This document shows positions 1-7,499 of a stretch of DNA of 53,286 nt, one piece after another. The translations under genes were made by a program, and so were the position numbers. The DNA is taken from positions 1 to 53,286 of IMG/VR virus record IMGVR_UViG_3300009159_000088; one strand, written 5' to 3'. The notes beneath the pieces are model-generated. The model searched no databases, was not told the origin of the DNA, and worked only from the letters and a program-made list of their open reading frames with translations. Each line of letters starts with the position of its first letter. The stretch's first letter is position 1. Origin of the DNA: a virus.

Positions 1-101
1 AATCAGGAAAACCGATTCACATCCAAGAACTTAAATACCTTGAGGGCTTATTACCAGCAATCCGCGCGGTCGGGGCTTTTTATGGTAAAAAACTAAAATG
101 A
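1..101 (+). CDS. C-terminal end of an upstream gene (partial)
   Basis: An open frame enters the window at base 3 and ends with TGA at 99-101. It encodes 32 residues ending in AIRAVGAFYGKKLK. The stop overlaps the next start codon (ATGA), the same tight coupling seen between many genes here, which supports it as real coding sequence. The visible part is a short amphipathic, basic tail. I do not recognise the protein and the rest lies outside the window. Confidence 0.5.
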   Translation, partial: SGKPIHIQELKYLEGLLPAIRAVGAFYGKKLK

Positions 102-253
102 GCACAAATGGCAAAGGATCAAAACCGAGACCCTTCTCGGTACCATTCGAGGAGTTTGAAAAAACATGGGATAACATCTTCAAAAAGCTTCCAAAAGCAA
201 ATCCGGAACCAGCTGACGAAAGAAAGAAGCCCAAATTGAAAGATCGAAATTGA
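98..253 (+). CDS. Small basic phage protein, 51 aa
   Basis: This 51-residue protein begins MSTNGKGSKPRPFSV and continues with EFEKTWDNIFKK and a charged, lysine-rich tail. The N-terminal pattern (GKGSKPRPFSV, then a W..IF motif) recurs in many small proteins of tailed phages. No function is known to me for that family. The start overlaps the preceding stop by ATGA, so translation is probably coupled. No membrane segment or enzymatic motif is visible. Confidence 0.6.
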   Translation: MSTNGKGSKPRPFSVPFEEFEKTWDNIFKKLPKANPEPADERKKPKLKDRN

Positions 254-329
254 ATTTGTTTCAAGGGGAACGTCTGTCTCCCTGAATCTACACACAAACA
301 CACACAGACACAAAGAAAAGTATAACATC

Positions 330-566
330 ATGTCAAATAACAACAATGGTAAAAACGCCTACGAGATTCGTCTCGAGGTACTTCAAATGGCAATGGGTCA
401 CGCCGAGTCCGCTTATTATCAGGAGGTCGACCGTATCCGGTCTGCACGTCCGGATGATAAAGGACCATACGAACTCCCAGAGGATAAACGAGTTCGCGAT
501 GCTCTGAAGATTGCAAAGAAACTGTATGCCTTCGTTGAAGGTGACCAGACGGAATCTACAGAATAA
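330..566 (+). CDS. Hypothetical protein, 78 aa, helical
   Basis: A 78-residue, charged, mostly helical protein beginning MSNNNNGKNAYEIRLEVLQ. It contains an ALKIAKKLYAFVEG helix near the C-terminus. No Shine-Dalgarno sequence is visible upstream; the upstream bases are a CA-rich tract. The layout (AYEIRLEVLQMA at the N-terminus) is like that of small hypothetical proteins in marine T4-like phages, whose role is unknown. It is followed by a 15-bp hairpin and then an early-type promoter, so it is probably the last gene of its transcript. Confidence 0.65.
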   Translation: MSNNNNGKNAYEIRLEVLQMAMGHAESAYYQEVDRIRSARPDDKGPYELPEDKRVRDALKIAKKLYAFVEGDQTESTE

Positions 567-586
567 TCCTGTAGTTCTTTAAATCA

Positions 587-622
587 TTGATGGCCAATAT
601 CTTAAATGGTATTGGCCATCAA
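587..622 (+). terminator. 15-bp perfect-loop hairpin, likely terminator or operator
   Basis: Bases 587-601 pair with 608-622 (14 Watson-Crick pairs and one G-U) around a 6-base TTAAAT loop. It lies between a gene stop (566) and an early-type promoter (644-672). There is no long T-run after it, so it may be a weak or factor-dependent terminator, an RNA-stability hairpin, or a protein-binding palindrome. Confidence 0.5.
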
Positions 623-643
623 CATCTTATGTAATTTTTATTG

Positions 644-672
644 ATTTACTTTTAAGTGGATCAATGTAAGAT
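644..672 (+). promoter_or_regulatory. Early-type promoter for the 679 gene
   Basis: The -35 element ATTTAC (644-649), a 17-bp spacer and the -10 element TAAGAT (667-672) match the layout of T4 early promoters. The ATG at 679 is only 6 bases after the -10 hexamer, so the transcript should start at or next to the start codon. Confidence 0.7.
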
Positions 673-678
673 ATACAC

Positions 679-1038
679 ATGATCAAGTTCAACATTGTTA
701 TTTCCACTCAGGTTCACGAAAACTACGGAGCCCATGATTGGGACGGCAAAGGCCAATGCCCTCAGTATTGGAAGGCCAAGGGTGGTTATGAGTACCGCCA
801 TCCGATCGCTCTAGACCTCGGTGAGGTCCAGGATCGGTCAAAGGTCAATTCCTTTGTGGAAGAGCTTCGCACCGCGGTGACCCGCAACGATGACTCGTGG
901 CAAGAGTGCGTCATTGACTGGTATTTCCTTCCCGTGGGCGAGCTGACCCACGAGGAGAAGCAACAGGTTGAGTGGCACGGTTCGGTCAAGGAAACGACCA
1001 AGGCTCCCTATAAATTACAGAACGCTTACGCGGCTTAA
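679..1038 (+). CDS. Hypothetical protein, 119 aa
   Basis: A 119-residue soluble protein beginning MIKFNIVISTQVHENYGAHDW. It is rich in aromatic residues and has no membrane segment. I do not recognise a family. It is the first gene after an early-type promoter with essentially no leader, and the ligase gene starts 2 bases after its stop, so the two are likely co-transcribed. Base composition is more GC-rich than in the tail genes further on. Confidence 0.7.
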   Translation: MIKFNIVISTQVHENYGAHDWDGKGQCPQYWKAKGGYEYRHPIALDLGEVQDRSKVNSFVEELRTAVTRNDDSWQECVIDWYFLPVGELTHEEKQQVEWHGSVKETTKAPYKLQNAYAA

Positions 1039-1039
1039 T

Positions 1040-2131
1040 ATGAAACTTCCAACACTTTATTCACGAACCTCTACGGGTGCCACTCAGACCTGGACCATTG
1101 AAATTGATGGAGCGCAGTATCGTACAGAATACGGCCAGATTGATGGTAAGAAAACCACAACGGAATGGATGGTTGCCGAATCTACCAATGTCGGTAGAGC
1201 GAACCAACGTGACGTTAATGCTCAGGCAGAATTTGAGGCAAAGGCCATCTGGAAAAAGAAGTCGGAAGCTGGTTACTACGAGAACATCAAGGACATCGAT
1301 CGTCCAGCTTTTATTGAACCGATGCTTGCTCAAAAGTATGAGGACCGCAAGGATGAGATTGAATGGCCCGTGTGGGCTCAACCAAAGTTAGACGGCATTC
1401 GGTGTATTGCAACTGCAAAAGGTCTCTTTAGCCGAGCCGGCAAACAGTTTAAGTCGGTGCCTCATGTGTCTGCGGAACTCCAAAATTTCTTTAAAGATAA
1501 TCCTGATGCAGTGCTCGATGGAGAGTTGTACTGCGATAAGCTCGCGAATGATTTTAATAAGATCACCTCTTTAGTAAAGAAAACCAAACCATCCACAAAG
1601 GATCTTGAAGAGTCCGAGAAGACAATCCAATATCACATCTACGACATTGTGGATACCTCGAGGAGCTTTCCTGATCGGTCGAATTGGATCCAAAACCACA
1701 TTACGACGACAAACGTGATCCGTATGGTAATGACTGCTCGTGTAGAATCAATTGAGCAACTCGATCGATTGTACGAAGGTTTTCTTGCTGCCGGATATGA
1801 GGGTCAGATGATACGTACGGATGGATGCTATGAGCAAAAGCGGTCGAAGACCCTTTTAAAGCGCAAAGAGTTCCAGGACGCAGAATACGAAATCATTGAA
1901 ATCTGTGAAGGTTCTGGTAACCGCACGGGAATGGCAGGATTTGCAATTGTTAAAAACAATGATGGTTCTCAATTTAAGTCTAACATTAAGGGAAGCCACG
2001 ATTTTCTTACGGAGCTATTGACCCATAAGACCGAACTTATCGGTGAAAAAGCCACGGTGCAGTACTTTCGGCTCACTCCGGACGGTGTTCCTCGGTTTCC
2101 GTACATTACTTCTATCAGAAATTACGAGTGA
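1040..2131 (+). CDS. ATP-dependent DNA ligase
   Basis: This 363-residue protein seals nicks in DNA during phage replication, using ATP to form a lysyl-AMP intermediate. Motif I is QPKLDGIR with the nucleotidyl lysine at about K116; motif III is LDGELY (about 159-164); a motif V-like LLKRKEF follows near residue 275. The first 80 residues (LYSRTSTGATQTWTIEI through GKKTTTEW) look like the WGR-type N-terminal domain found in some phage ligases. I chose the ATG at 1040 because it directly follows the upstream stop; an in-frame ATG at 968 would lie inside the preceding gene. It is shorter than T4 gp30 (487 aa). Confidence 0.93.
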   Translation: MKLPTLYSRTSTGATQTWTIEIDGAQYRTEYGQIDGKKTTTEWMVAESTNVGRANQRDVNAQAEFEAKAIWKKKSEAGYYENIKDIDRPAFIEPMLAQKYEDRKDEIEWPVWAQPKLDGIRCIATAKGLFSRAGKQFKSVPHVSAELQNFFKDNPDAVLDGELYCDKLANDFNKITSLVKKTKPSTKDLEESEKTIQYHIYDIVDTSRSFPDRSNWIQNHITTTNVIRMVMTARVESIEQLDRLYEGFLAAGYEGQMIRTDGCYEQKRSKTLLKRKEFQDAEYEIIEICEGSGNRTGMAGFAIVKNNDGSQFKSNIKGSHDFLTELLTHKTELIGEKATVQYFRLTPDGVPRFPYITSIRNYE

Positions 2132-2167
2132 GTGTTGACTATCAATCGCTTAGAGTATATCTTTGTG

Positions 2168-2196
2168 GTTTACTTTTAGCTGGTTTTGTGTAGGAT
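2168..2196 (+). promoter_or_regulatory. Early-type promoter for the 2206 gene
   Basis: GTTTAC (2168-2173), 17-bp spacer, TAGGAT (2191-2196) preceded by TGTG, as in T4 early promoters. The ATG lies 9 bases after the -10 hexamer. The promoter-to-start segment is almost identical to the one at 13695-13735. Confidence 0.8.
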
Positions 2197-2205
2197 TGTA
2201 TCATA

Positions 2206-2406
2206 ATGAATAACACTACTAATTACTCCGTCAACTACGCTTACAAATCTGGTGCCATGGAAGGCGTCCTCAAGGCTATGACCTATCGCTGGTCCATTCC
2301 GGGTGTGCAAATCACCGACCGTGAAGCCTTCGAGCAATTCATTGCCAAAGAAATTGCTCGGGTGAATAAGGACGCTATGGAATTCTCTAAAAACAATACT
2401 AACTAA
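2206..2406 (+). CDS. Hypothetical early protein, 66 aa
   Basis: A 66-residue protein beginning MNNTTNYSVNYAYKSG. It is soluble, with an acidic helix near the C-terminus (REAFEQFIAKEIARVNKD). It sits directly behind a strong early-type promoter with a leader of 0-3 bases. Many small early T4-family proteins modify host functions, but nothing in this sequence indicates its target. Confidence 0.65.
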   Translation: MNNTTNYSVNYAYKSGAMEGVLKAMTYRWSIPGVQITDREAFEQFIAKEIARVNKDAMEFSKNNTN

Positions 2407-2407
2407 T

Positions 2408-2851
2408 ATGAATACCGAACTTAAAACCGACACAGAAATTCTCATAATTGCAATGCGCCACTGGGCAAAAGTAGTGCTCTCGAATGGTGGAGTTGCAGCT
2501 GATACTATTTCCGAAGGTGCCGACCGATTGCAGGAACTACAAGCCCGCGCTGAAAAAGCCGAGGCTGCGCTCGCCACTGAACGCAAAAAGGTCGTCGATG
2601 AAATCACAGAAAAGAACGCGCCGGAAATCGTCAAGGTAAACGCCCACATTGTTGACATGACAGCCCGCGCCGAGAAGTCGGAGAAACTCTGGAAAGAGTT
2701 CATTACCTTAATGGAAATCACCGAGGAAAGCGATTCCGGTTATGAGTTTAATCCCAATAAAATCAGCAGCTGTCGAGCAATTGACGGTCGCAGACTCAAT
2801 GAGATTCTCAATGAGGCTCGCGGAATGGTATTTAATGCACCAAAAGAATAA
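2408..2851 (+). CDS. Coiled-coil hypothetical protein, 147 aa
   Basis: A 147-residue charged protein whose residues about 35-105 form a probable coiled coil (LQELQARAEKAEAALATERKK). The start codon lies one base after the upstream stop, so it shares the 2168 promoter. I do not recognise a family; similar coiled-coil proteins of unknown role are common in phage early regions. Confidence 0.65.
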   Translation: MNTELKTDTEILIIAMRHWAKVVLSNGGVAADTISEGADRLQELQARAEKAEAALATERKKVVDEITEKNAPEIVKVNAHIVDMTARAEKSEKLWKEFITLMEITEESDSGYEFNPNKISSCRAIDGRRLNEILNEARGMVFNAPKE

Positions 2852-2858
2852 TTTTGTT

Positions 2859-2887
2859 GTTTACTTTCAGCACTTTCAATATAGGAT
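2859..2887 (+). promoter_or_regulatory. Early-type promoter for the 2894 gene
   Basis: GTTTAC (2859-2864), 17-bp spacer, TAGGAT (2882-2887). The ATG at 2894 is 6 bases after the -10 element, which predicts a leaderless transcript. Confidence 0.8.
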
Positions 2888-2893
2888 TGTATT

Positions 2894-3160
2894 ATGAAAA
2901 TCACTAAAGAGCAGCAAAAAGCAATCGACCAAATGTATTCCGTTTCAGCAATGGACCATAAACTAAAAGTCAAATTCACTAAAAAGCAGCAGAAGGAAAT
3001 CGCGAAGATCCGCAAGGTAATTGCTGCTCATCACGCAGAGCAAGATAAACTTGTTGATGGTTTCATTGAGTCCATGGGATTCTCGGGTAAAGAACCAGAA
3101 GATACCATCGTATGGGACTACATTTACAATGATTCAAACTGGATGGTTGAACTGGAATAA
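2894..3160 (+). CDS. Hypothetical early protein, 88 aa
   Basis: An 88-residue protein rich in Lys, Gln and Ile, with two related stretches (TKEQQKAIDQ near the start and TKKQQKEIAK about 20 residues later) that suggest a small helical internal repeat. The C-terminus is acidic and aromatic. It is read from its own early-type promoter and is followed 4 bases later by the 3165 gene. No family recognised. Confidence 0.65.
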   Translation: MKITKEQQKAIDQMYSVSAMDHKLKVKFTKKQQKEIAKIRKVIAAHHAEQDKLVDGFIESMGFSGKEPEDTIVWDYIYNDSNWMVELE

Positions 3161-3164
3161 CCTT

Positions 3165-3377
3165 ATGAAAGCAATACTGGAATTCAACCTACCCGAAGAT
3201 AACTATGAGCATATGCGGGCGGTTCATTGCAATCAAGCCTGGGCGTCATTGTATGAAATTGATTCCTTGTGTCGCAATATATTGAAGCATGGTACCGGTG
3301 ATTATAAAACCGTAGAAGAACTTGCTCAAGCCATTCGTATTGAAGCAGGAAATGCACTAAATCAAGTCGAGGAATAA
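3165..3377 (+). CDS. Conserved phage protein, 70 aa (MKAILEFNLPED family)
   Basis: A 70-residue protein beginning MKAILEFNLPEDNYEHMRAV, with ASLYEIDSLCRNILKHG in the middle. This start and the L.EID..LR pattern mark a small protein family widespread in tailed phages, of unknown function. I chose the ATG at 3165, 4 bases after the previous stop, because the conserved sequence begins there; an upstream in-frame ATG lies inside the preceding gene. Confidence 0.75.
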   Translation: MKAILEFNLPEDNYEHMRAVHCNQAWASLYEIDSLCRNILKHGTGDYKTVEELAQAIRIEAGNALNQVEE

Positions 3378-3380
3378 ACA

Positions 3381-3968
3381 ATGAAAGCAGAACTACAACA
3401 GCAGATTTTTGCCAAGTATCCGAAAATGTTTGGAGACCGCACCAAGCCAATGACCGAGACGTGTATGTGCTGGGGTCTTGAAGTTGGCGATGGTTGGTAC
3501 AATCTTATTGATACCCTCTGTGAAGCTCTTACCTACACTTATACTACAAGCGTACAGGTAGATGAAGAAGATGGTAAACGTCTTGGTGTTAAACCATACG
3601 CAGACAGCTATTACTTTTGCGTGGAGCCACCTCAAGTGATCGCTACTCAGGTAAAAGAAAAGTATGGCACGCTCCGGTTTTATTATCGTGAAGAGTATAA
3701 TGAAGAAATCATGTCTCTTATTGAGACTGGAAAGTATCCCGATCTTCAAAGGATTATTGATCGCTATTCGGACTATATTAATGGTATTGTTCACTTTGCC
3801 GAAACTGCTTCTGGTAGAACTTGTGAAGACACCGGTCAGCCCGGCGAGCTACATGCAACAGGAGGTACTCGTATGGGATGGTTAAAGACTGTGAGCAAAG
3901 AACACGCTAAGACTGTTTTGGCAGACCGAAACTATATTCCTTACTCAGAGATTCCTAAAAATGAATAA
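3381..3968 (+). CDS. Conserved phage hypothetical protein, 195 aa
   Basis: A 195-residue soluble protein. It has MCWGLEVGDGWYNLIDTLC near residue 30, VKEKYGTLRFYY near residue 90, and a small Cys/Gly motif (RTCEDTGQPGEL) near residue 150. The combination WG.E.GDGW, QVKEK.GTLRFY and CE.TG recurs in hypothetical proteins of unrelated phages; no role is known to me. The two cysteines could belong to a partial metal site. It overlaps the next gene by 8 bases. Confidence 0.75.
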   Translation: MKAELQQQIFAKYPKMFGDRTKPMTETCMCWGLEVGDGWYNLIDTLCEALTYTYTTSVQVDEEDGKRLGVKPYADSYYFCVEPPQVIATQVKEKYGTLRFYYREEYNEEIMSLIETGKYPDLQRIIDRYSDYINGIVHFAETASGRTCEDTGQPGELHATGGTRMGWLKTVSKEHAKTVLADRNYIPYSEIPKNE

Positions 3969-4281
3969 GCCGATTAAACAGTTTAGACTCAAGAAAGAAT
4001 ATATCACTTCAGTACCAGATGACAGGTATATGGTTCTGAGCGATCTGGTTGGTAAAATCATCTTTCAAGGTGATTCATATGCCTGCAAAGACCATCCTGA
4101 ATTTACAAAGTTGCGCAATAAACTTTGTGAGCTGGGTTATATCTTTATCGAGCCTACATACTGGAACGGAGATAGAGTTCTGAAACCATTTAAACTTAAC
4201 AAACTTAGTTTTAAGAAAGGCGAACAGTTTCCATGTGCAGCTGCGATAGCTGTAAAATTAGACATACGTCATAAAAAATGA
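3961..4281 (+). CDS. Hypothetical protein, 106 aa
   Basis: A 106-residue basic, beta-rich protein beginning MNKPIKQFRLKKEY. It has no membrane segments and no recognisable motif. It overlaps the upstream gene by 8 bases and the downstream gene by 4 (ATGA), so it is translated as part of one polycistronic early message running to 5505. Confidence 0.6.
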   Translation: MNKPIKQFRLKKEYITSVPDDRYMVLSDLVGKIIFQGDSYACKDHPEFTKLRNKLCELGYIFIEPTYWNGDRVLKPFKLNKLSFKKGEQFPCAAAIAVKLDIRHKK

Positions 4282-4553
4282 AAATTGTAATTAACGATTG
4301 TTACGGCGGCTTCGGTCTTTCTAAAGAAGCTCTTGCCCTTTTTAATGAACGCACTGGTACAGTCATTACATATGATATTGAAATCAAGCGTAATGATCCT
4401 ATTCTGGTAGAAATTGTGGAGCAACTTGGAGAATCTGCTAACGGCAGCTTTGCTGAACTTAAAGTTGTGGAGATTCCCGACGACGTTGTCTGGGGAATAG
4501 AAGAGGACGACGGTCATGAATGGATTGCAGAAAAACATAGAACTTGGAACTAA
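4278..4553 (+). CDS. Conserved phage hypothetical protein, 91 aa
   Basis: A 91-residue acidic protein beginning MKIVINDCYGGFGLSKEAL and ending IEEDDGHEWIAEKHRTWN. The start (KIVIND.YGGFGLS..A) and the end (EW..E.HRTW) match a small protein family common in tailed phages and some prophages. Its function is unknown. It is coupled to the upstream gene by an ATGA overlap. Confidence 0.75.
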   Translation: MKIVINDCYGGFGLSKEALALFNERTGTVITYDIEIKRNDPILVEIVEQLGESANGSFAELKVVEIPDDVVWGIEEDDGHEWIAEKHRTWN

Positions 4554-4554
4554 T

Positions 4555-4794
4555 ATGAAAATTAAAAACGTAAATGTAAATGTAAATATGAATGTAGAAA
4601 TCGATCCAGAAACAGCCGATGGTATTGTCCGCGCTTCCGTAAAACAAACCATTGAATACCTTCGCAAAGACATTGCCGTCCTTAAGAAGGTAAGGAAAGC
4701 CGAAGATTACCAAAAACGTGATCTAGCCGAACAGATTCGCACCTTAGATGCTATGGAAGAAGTTTTTGACTATTACGGAGGTAATTTAAAATAA
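4555..4794 (+). CDS. Hypothetical protein, 79 aa
   Basis: A 79-residue helical protein with a short N-terminal KNVNVNVNMNV repeat, which comes from a run of AATGTAAAT units in the DNA. I chose the ATG at 4555 because it directly follows the previous stop; an upstream in-frame ATG at 4516 would overlap that gene. The C-terminal half is a charged helix. Function unknown. Confidence 0.65.
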   Translation: MKIKNVNVNVNMNVEIDPETADGIVRASVKQTIEYLRKDIAVLKKVRKAEDYQKRDLAEQIRTLDAMEEVFDYYGGNLK

Positions 4795-5024
4795 TGACGC
4801 AAGAACAATTTATCTACTGGGTACGTGGCTTTATTGCTGGCAAAGACTATATTAGTGCACAGGATACGCTTATTCTAAAAGAACAAGCCGAAAAAGCGTG
4901 CGTTGTCACATTTAGTTCACCTACTATAACTCCTCTACGTCTACGTGAACCTTACGGTAAGGGGCAATACGAGCCTTATGTTAAGGGTCCGAGCGATTAC
5001 CCCACGCCAATAGTTACTTCATAA
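4794..5024 (+). CDS. Hypothetical protein, 76 aa (YW..GF family)
   Basis: A 76-residue protein beginning MTQEQFIYWVRGFIAG. The EQF.YW..GF start is typical of a small family found in many phages, usually written as a hypothetical protein. The second half is rich in Pro and Tyr (PYGKGQYEPYVKGPSDYPTP) and is probably disordered. It overlaps the upstream stop by one base. Confidence 0.65.
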   Translation: MTQEQFIYWVRGFIAGKDYISAQDTLILKEQAEKACVVTFSSPTITPLRLREPYGKGQYEPYVKGPSDYPTPIVTS

Positions 5025-5025
5025 A

Positions 5026-5505
5026 ATGAAAAAGAATAAAGATTTAGAACATTACAAGAATGAATGCGAGCGTCTTCGTTACCAGCTTCACTATAAGTTT
5101 AAAAATGACTCTGTAACTGCTAAAGCTGCTGAAATAGAAAGCCAACGTCTTTACCGCAAAGTTGGTAAGAAGTTTGTTCCGGTTAACGACCCATATGCAT
5201 ATACAGGCTTGCATAACGGCTTTTGGCTTGTTCATATTAAAGAAGGATGCACTTCTATTCGTCAGCAAATCTTTCCAGATAAAGCACCGCTTACTGCGGC
5301 TGCCCGTCTTATCGAAGATAAGCTCATTGACATTATTCGCGAGGCATCAGCGGCTCGTCCTACCAAAATTGCTCTTACTCCCGAAGAAAAGAAAGATTGG
5401 GATAAATTCATTGCAAAACACGGTGACTCGTTTAATACTCTTCACTATCCATCTATCCAGGAGAATGCAGAGAAGATTGTTGCCGCACTAGTCGACAACA
5501 AATAA
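5026..5505 (+). CDS. Hypothetical protein, 159 aa
   Basis: A 159-residue protein with an N-terminal charged helix (LEHYKNECERLRYQLHYKFK), a central segment VNDPYAYTGLHNGFWLVHI, and a helical C-terminus. No family recognised. It is the last gene of the early plus-strand block; a plus-strand terminator follows at 5536-5566. Confidence 0.65.
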   Translation: MKKNKDLEHYKNECERLRYQLHYKFKNDSVTAKAAEIESQRLYRKVGKKFVPVNDPYAYTGLHNGFWLVHIKEGCTSIRQQIFPDKAPLTAAARLIEDKLIDIIREASAARPTKIALTPEEKKDWDKFIAKHGDSFNTLHYPSIQENAEKIVAALVDNK

Positions 5506-5524
5506 TTACCCAAAAGGTAATAAA

Positions 5525-6484
5525 TTAAACACTCGGAGGAGCCGTTACTGGCTCCTCTTTCTTTTTGCCTGGTAATGAAATCTTGCCCGTCTTTGGGTCC
5601 ATCATTACCATCACAATCACAAAGACACCCATGACGGCTGCTACAACCCAGAATGGAATTGTGGCTGCAACATAAGCAAGCCCCAACATCGTAATACCCG
5701 ACACAATGAATGTCGGAGACTTCATAAGGAAGCCAATGACTAGGATTACAATACCCACGCCTAATAAGGCTTTGACAATCCAGCCCACCATCTCGAGGCG
5801 TTGTTTCTCTTTGGCAACTGCAACGGCATCTGCTGCTTCTTTACGGAGCTTTTCTCTTTCGGCTTCCTGATCGGCTCTTAGCTTTTCAAGGATGGTTGCT
5901 TGCTGATCGCGTAGTTTAGCCTTTTCAGCTTCTTTGAGTTTGACCTGTTTATCGGCTTCCTCATAGGCGGCTGCTGCGGCTTCGCCTTCTTTAATTTTGG
6001 CTTCGTACTTCTTTACGATTTCAGCCTCGAGTTTTTTACGGTCGCCTTCAAGCTCGGCAATGATCTCTTTCTTCTTGGCTTCACCAATAGGCATTAACCG
6101 AGCCATATTCTCTTTGGACTTTAAATTTGCAATCAGTACCCGAGCATCCAGTTTGGTAACATCCTCGGTGGCTTTAAAGATGCCATAGTTGATTTCGGAG
6201 ATACGATCGAAGTTGTCATTGTCCAGCCTTTCACGATTGGCGTAGGCTGCCGCTAATTGTTCGCGGAACTTAGCATACTCTATTTCCATTGCTTTGCGTG
6301 CTTCCTCATTCCGTTTACTAATCTCTGCCATACGGTCGACGGCTGCAGCGGTATTTTGAGCAGCAGCTACGGATCCGGCAGAGTCTCCGGTTTTACCGCC
6401 GCCAAGACTGGGCATTTTTAACCCACCGAGCATGGTGCAACCAGTCAGACTCATTACAAATAATAATGAAATGACAAAACGCAT
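5525..6484 (-). CDS. Predicted lipoprotein with coiled coil and C-terminal membrane segments
   Basis: This 319-residue protein starts with a lipoprotein signal peptide (MRFVISLLFVMSLTGC, lipid-modified Cys about 16). Residues 45-230 form a long, highly charged coiled coil. Residues 232-300 contain two or three membrane segments (GWIVKALLGVGIVILVIGF and following). I chose the ATG at 6484 because it creates the signal peptide and lies 5 bases downstream of a minus-strand TATAAATA box; an upstream in-frame ATG at 6535 would begin before that promoter. Function is unknown; late expression and an envelope location suggest a role in lysis or envelope remodelling, but that is inference. Confidence 0.75.
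   Translation of the reverse strand: MRFVISLLFVMSLTGCTMLGGLKMPSLGGGKTGDSAGSVAAAQNTAAAVDRMAEISKRNEEARKAMEIEYAKFREQLAAAYANRERLDNDNFDRISEINYGIFKATEDVTKLDARVLIANLKSKENMARLMPIGEAKKKEIIAELEGDRKKLEAEIVKKYEAKIKEGEAAAAAYEEADKQVKLKEAEKAKLRDQQATILEKLRADQEAEREKLRKEAADAVAVAKEKQRLEMVGWIVKALLGVGIVILVIGFLMKSPTFIVSGITMLGLAYVAATIPFWVVAAVMGVFVIVMVMMDPKTGKISLPGKKKEEPVTAPPSV
5536..5566 (+). terminator. Rho-independent terminator for the early block
   Basis: An 8-bp GC-rich stem (5536-5543 with 5550-5557) around a 6-base loop, followed by TTTCTTTTT on the plus strand. It lies inside the 3' end of the minus-strand lipoprotein gene, so one segment serves both as coding sequence and as terminator of the opposing operon. 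Confidence 0.8.
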
Positions 6485-6489
6485 AACCC

Positions 6490-6497
6490 TATTTATA
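6490..6497 (-). promoter_or_regulatory. T4-type late promoter box, minus strand
   Basis: TATAAATA read on the minus strand. If the box occupies -13 to -6 as in T4, the transcription start falls exactly on the A of the lipoprotein ATG at 6484, which predicts a leaderless late message. Confidence 0.8.
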
Positions 6498-6510
6498 ACC
6501 ACCCGATGTT

Positions 6511-6518
6511 TATAAATA
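6511..6518 (+). promoter_or_regulatory. T4-type late promoter box, plus strand
   Basis: TATAAATA, 29 bases before the ATG at 6548. It is divergent from the box at 6490-6497, with 13 bases between them. The predicted start is near 6524. Confidence 0.8.
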
Positions 6519-6547
6519 GATGTACTTAACCTCAAACAATTAATTCT

Positions 6548-6802
6548 ATGGTATCAACAATTCTCAAAGTATTAGGAGAAGAAGCCGCAGTAGGAACTGT
6601 CGGTAACAATTTTAACGGCAAGACTCTGATCCGTGTATACAACAACACTGCTTCCGACGTTTCTGTTCTCGTAAAAGATGCTGCAGTAGTCACTACTGGT
6701 AGCTTTACCCTTCGTTCGTATGAAACCGCATTTGTCACGAAACTACCAGCCGAAAGCATTTTCGGTAGTGCAACGATCCGCATGGTGCCAGTGGCATTCT
6801 AA
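6548..6802 (+). CDS. Small beta-rich protein, 84 aa, probably virion-associated
   Basis: An 84-residue protein beginning MVSTILKVLGEEAAVGTVGNN, with alternating polar and hydrophobic residues typical of a small beta-barrel. Similar small proteins are annotated as hypothetical in marine T4-like phages. A late promoter 29 bases upstream suggests a structural or assembly role. I cannot assign a more exact function. Confidence 0.65.
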   Translation: MVSTILKVLGEEAAVGTVGNNFNGKTLIRVYNNTASDVSVLVKDAAVVTTGSFTLRSYETAFVTKLPAESIFGSATIRMVPVAF

Positions 6803-6804
6803 CC

Positions 6805-7389
6805 ATGGCTGCCGATAAAAACCTAGAGTCCCACGCTGGTGAGGACGGAACGCTTATCTCCAACCGTGTGATCGCACCGGATGATTGGACGCAGATTTCT
6901 GATGTCCTTAAGTTCTCCAACTGCACAAACATTGTTGTCGATGGTTGCACCATTGAAGGCGGTAAGGAAGACTGCATTGATGCTGTCAGAGGTTCAAACT
7001 ATACCTTCAACAATACCGTTCTGGCTCCGCGCAAGAATGGCATTACCATTAAGGGTTCCGTCGATGGATACACCATCCGTGATGTGTCATTTATCTCGAG
7101 TGGATCCGACTGTGATATGGAATTTGGCCAATACGATAACTATTGGTACATTGGTCGAAAACCAACCCGTAACGGTAAAATCAGCCTCACCAAGTCTGTA
7201 AGCGGTACACCACTTGTGCTGAAACTCTGGGACGCAGAGATGCCAGTCATTACCGACTCCAACATTAAGGTCGTCAAGATTCCAAAGATCGTCTGGTGGC
7301 CATATTTCGTTTTTCGCGCCATTCAAACACGCGGTATCAAGAACATATTCAAACCTGTAGAAGCTGGTACATTTATTAAAACTAAATAA
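6805..7389 (+). CDS. Right-handed beta-helix (pectin-lyase-like) protein
   Basis: A 194-residue protein. Residues about 35-110 show the regular N-hydrophobic-x-hydrophobic pattern of parallel beta-helix rungs (NCTNIVVDGCTIEGG, SNYTFNNTVLAP, NGITIKG, GYTIRDVSFISS). Such folds occur in phage tailspikes, depolymerases and other glycan-binding proteins. The last 60 residues are a separate basic, aromatic region. There is no signal peptide. It begins 2 bases after the upstream stop and shares the late promoter at 6511. Catalytic activity cannot be inferred from the sequence. Confidence 0.65.
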   Translation: MAADKNLESHAGEDGTLISNRVIAPDDWTQISDVLKFSNCTNIVVDGCTIEGGKEDCIDAVRGSNYTFNNTVLAPRKNGITIKGSVDGYTIRDVSFISSGSDCDMEFGQYDNYWYIGRKPTRNGKISLTKSVSGTPLVLKLWDAEMPVITDSNIKVVKIPKIVWWPYFVFRAIQTRGIKNIFKPVEAGTFIKTK

Positions 7390-7406
7390 TACGACGGCGC
7401 TTTATT

Positions 7407-7435
7407 GTTTACACTCTGCTTAGATACGTTATAAT
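7407..7435 (+). promoter_or_regulatory. Strong early-type promoter without an adjacent gene
   Basis: GTTTAC (7407-7412), 17-bp spacer, perfect TATAAT (7430-7435). Unlike the other early promoters, no start codon follows within 10 bases; the next substantial gene is at 7573, beyond a terminator. Confidence 0.8.
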
Positions 7436-7499
7436 GTATCTCTATTCAACTTAATGTCTCATAGGATTCAAATACTGTAATACTACAAACTGTTTATTT

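Noticed and set aside
6482-6535. Longer start (6535) for the lipoprotein gene
   Set aside because: It would begin upstream of the minus-strand late box and would hide the signal peptide; the ATG at 6484 gives a clean lipobox.
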